In this document: one piece after another, positions 62,835 through 64,000 of the stretch
How the letters are laid out: the number at the start of each line of letters is the position of its first letter
Position numbering within the stretch: position 1 is the first letter of the stretch
DNA from: Conus ventricosus
Taxonomy: Eukaryota > Mollusca > Gastropoda > Neogastropoda > Conidae
Assembly (NCBI GenBank): GCA_018398815.1
Contig: CM031616.1
Location: 28,680,770 to 28,744,769 of the forward strand
Length of the DNA: 64,000 nt
Reading direction: 5' to 3'
Program-made: the position numbers and the translations under genes
Notes under the pieces: generated by a model
Told to the model about the DNA's origin: nothing
The model's database searches: none
What the model saw: the letters and a program-made list of their open reading frames with translations, nothing else

Positions 62835-62975
62835 TTTTGAACCCTGGTGGTGAGAACACCACAGAATTATGGACTGGGGTGGTGTCTCTATTTGACGCCT
62901 ACGAGCACAGACACAATCACCGTGTCTTCCAGATTGTCCGATCCAGCGGACGAAAGGCCTAGAACAGGCAATATA
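62835..62975 (-). repeat. Segment-B hairpin motif, full copy
   Basis: Counterpart of 40180-40315: ttttgaaccctggtggtgag, then the hairpin, then gatccagcggacgaaaggcc. The hairpin stem is damaged by an indel (accacagaattatggactgg). Confidence 0.8.
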
Positions 62976-63554
62976 CATTTATCTGCCTTCAATAGGAATT
63001 ACAAAACGGTTCCCTCGTGCAGCTGGTGAAGGGTTTTTCATATTTTGTAATATATTTTCTTTATTCTATACTCCGTTTTTTCATTTTCAAGCCCACCCCC
63101 CTTTCTTTTAAAAGTTCAAATACTGTGCCAACGATCATTACTAGATGAACGGAAGAATTGTTAGCCTGCACTGTGTTTACCCCCACTACTTAATGCTCAG
63201 CAATATATTGTTTTGTGCAATTAGGCCTAGTGAAAAGATTGCATCTCATTGGAGATCCAAGTAAAGTTGTTTCTGCCACAATTATTAGCGGCTGACATTG
63301 CTTGGGTCATGGAACACAGAGCAAACCACTCAGGCCCTGGTTTCCATATCTTTGAATCTCCCTTGCCATCCTTGAATGGATCCTCAAGCATAGCTCAAAG
63401 ATTGTCCCCTACATTTTTAGATTGTTTTGCATAATGTTTTTATTTTTTCAACAACTTTTTGTGGTTCTTCCACACTTACTTTTTTGTTTTCATTATGCCC
63501 TTCTGGATGTTTCAATTATACCCTTTCGCCTGGCTGCTTTGGAGGGTGCTATTG

Positions 63555-63720
63555 GATTCGTTTTTTGAACCCTTGGTGGTGAGCACACCACAGATTTATG
63601 ACTGTGGTGTGTCTCTATTGACGGAAGAGAGCTAACAGATTCAAACCTTGTCTACTGCATTAGTCCCCGACCCAGCAGACAAATGGGCGGCTGAATGTAG
63701 GCAATAACTTCTTCCAAGAA
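63555..63720 (-). repeat. Segment-B hairpin motif, full copy
   Basis: Counterpart of 39478-39615: acccttggtggtgagcacac, the hairpin around tttatgact, and cccagcagacaaatgggcgg. Confidence 0.8.
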
Positions 63721-64000
63721 GGATTATTAATGGTCGATTATTACAGATGGTATATGGTTTTATATCATTAAAATTATTATTTGTTTTTCTATCTTCCCAT
63801 GCTTTCACGGCAATATATCTCTGTTCATACATAACTGCTTGGCGCTGAAGCCACTGTATTTTTTTCCAGCCTGTTTATGTTCCTCGTTGACACTCAATTC
63901 TCTGCCGTGTCCAACATTGACTTCACGTCCACGGGGTTTCCTTTGCCGCCATTGTTTCGGCACTTTCCTTTCTGACATGTCCTTCTCAGGCCGCCTGGAA

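Larger units (their letters stand above)
59895..64000 (-). repeat. Segment B, right copy
   Basis: This is the reverse complement of 39165-43020 and continues off the window. It contains hairpin-motif copies at about 60278-60360, 62835-62975 and 63555-63720, plus CA arrays 61283-61590 and GT arrays 60953-61027, 62020-62130 and 62230-62325. Differences from the left copy are mostly repeat-length changes and single-base indels. Confidence 0.9.

Overview
The window is non-coding-rich animal DNA. It shows exons with GT-AG introns, very dense CA/GT, CT/GA and poly-C/poly-G tracts, several minisatellites, a tRNA-headed retroposon, and a long-LTR Gypsy-type retrotransposon. The single host gene I recognise is troponin I, in a form that recalls molluscan troponin I as I know it. 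A marine mollusc is therefore my best guess for the organism, held with modest confidence. No bacterial features (operons, ribosome binding sites, CRISPR) are present. Most long open frames in the window are microsatellite or homopolymer translations (Thr-His, Cys-Val, Ser-Leu, poly-Pro or poly-Gly) and are not genes.

Layout, left part (1-23.6 kb). Five exons of a plus-strand troponin I gene lie at 4587-4707, about 7644-7750, 8718-8760, 9502-9544 and 11870-11978. A possible last coding exon starts near 12912. The introns hold a 27-copy 51-bp minisatellite, a TTGTA/TTGCA array that runs almost into an exon, a 47-base poly-C tract and long microsatellites. A roughly 30-bp minisatellite lies upstream of the first exon found. 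From 17.7 to 22.9 kb a 2.56-kb segment is tandemly duplicated.

Middle (23.6-43.1 kb). Much of 23.7-38.5 kb looks like badly polished sequence, with homopolymers replacing normal text. Degraded copies of repeats that are clean elsewhere can still be read there. A segment called A here (28.93-31.5 kb, ending in a ~33-bp minisatellite) and a segment called B (39.17-43.02 kb) follow. A 1000-base run of N sits at 43122-44121.

Right part (44.1-64 kb). This is largely made of inverted copies of A (44122-46130 plus 57680-59200) and B (59895-64000). The inverted A copy is split by a nested insertion. First, a minus-strand tRNA-headed retroposon landed there: head 57409-57679, body and poly(A) 46146-46758, with a 13-bp target duplication. 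A minus-strand Gypsy-like LTR retrotransposon (46759-57408, LTRs of ~2.36 kb) then inserted into the retroposon. Its gag coiled coil, degenerate zinc knuckle and retropepsin are visible, but no reverse transcriptase or integrase could be read, so it looks non-autonomous. The left A copy still shows the site without the insertion.

The main points are the reconstructed exon structure of troponin I, the two-layer retroelement nest with both target duplications legible, and the A/B inverted duplications around the gap, which may be partly an assembly effect. Single-base indels are common everywhere, including in exons, so frameshifts should not be read as pseudogenisation without checking.
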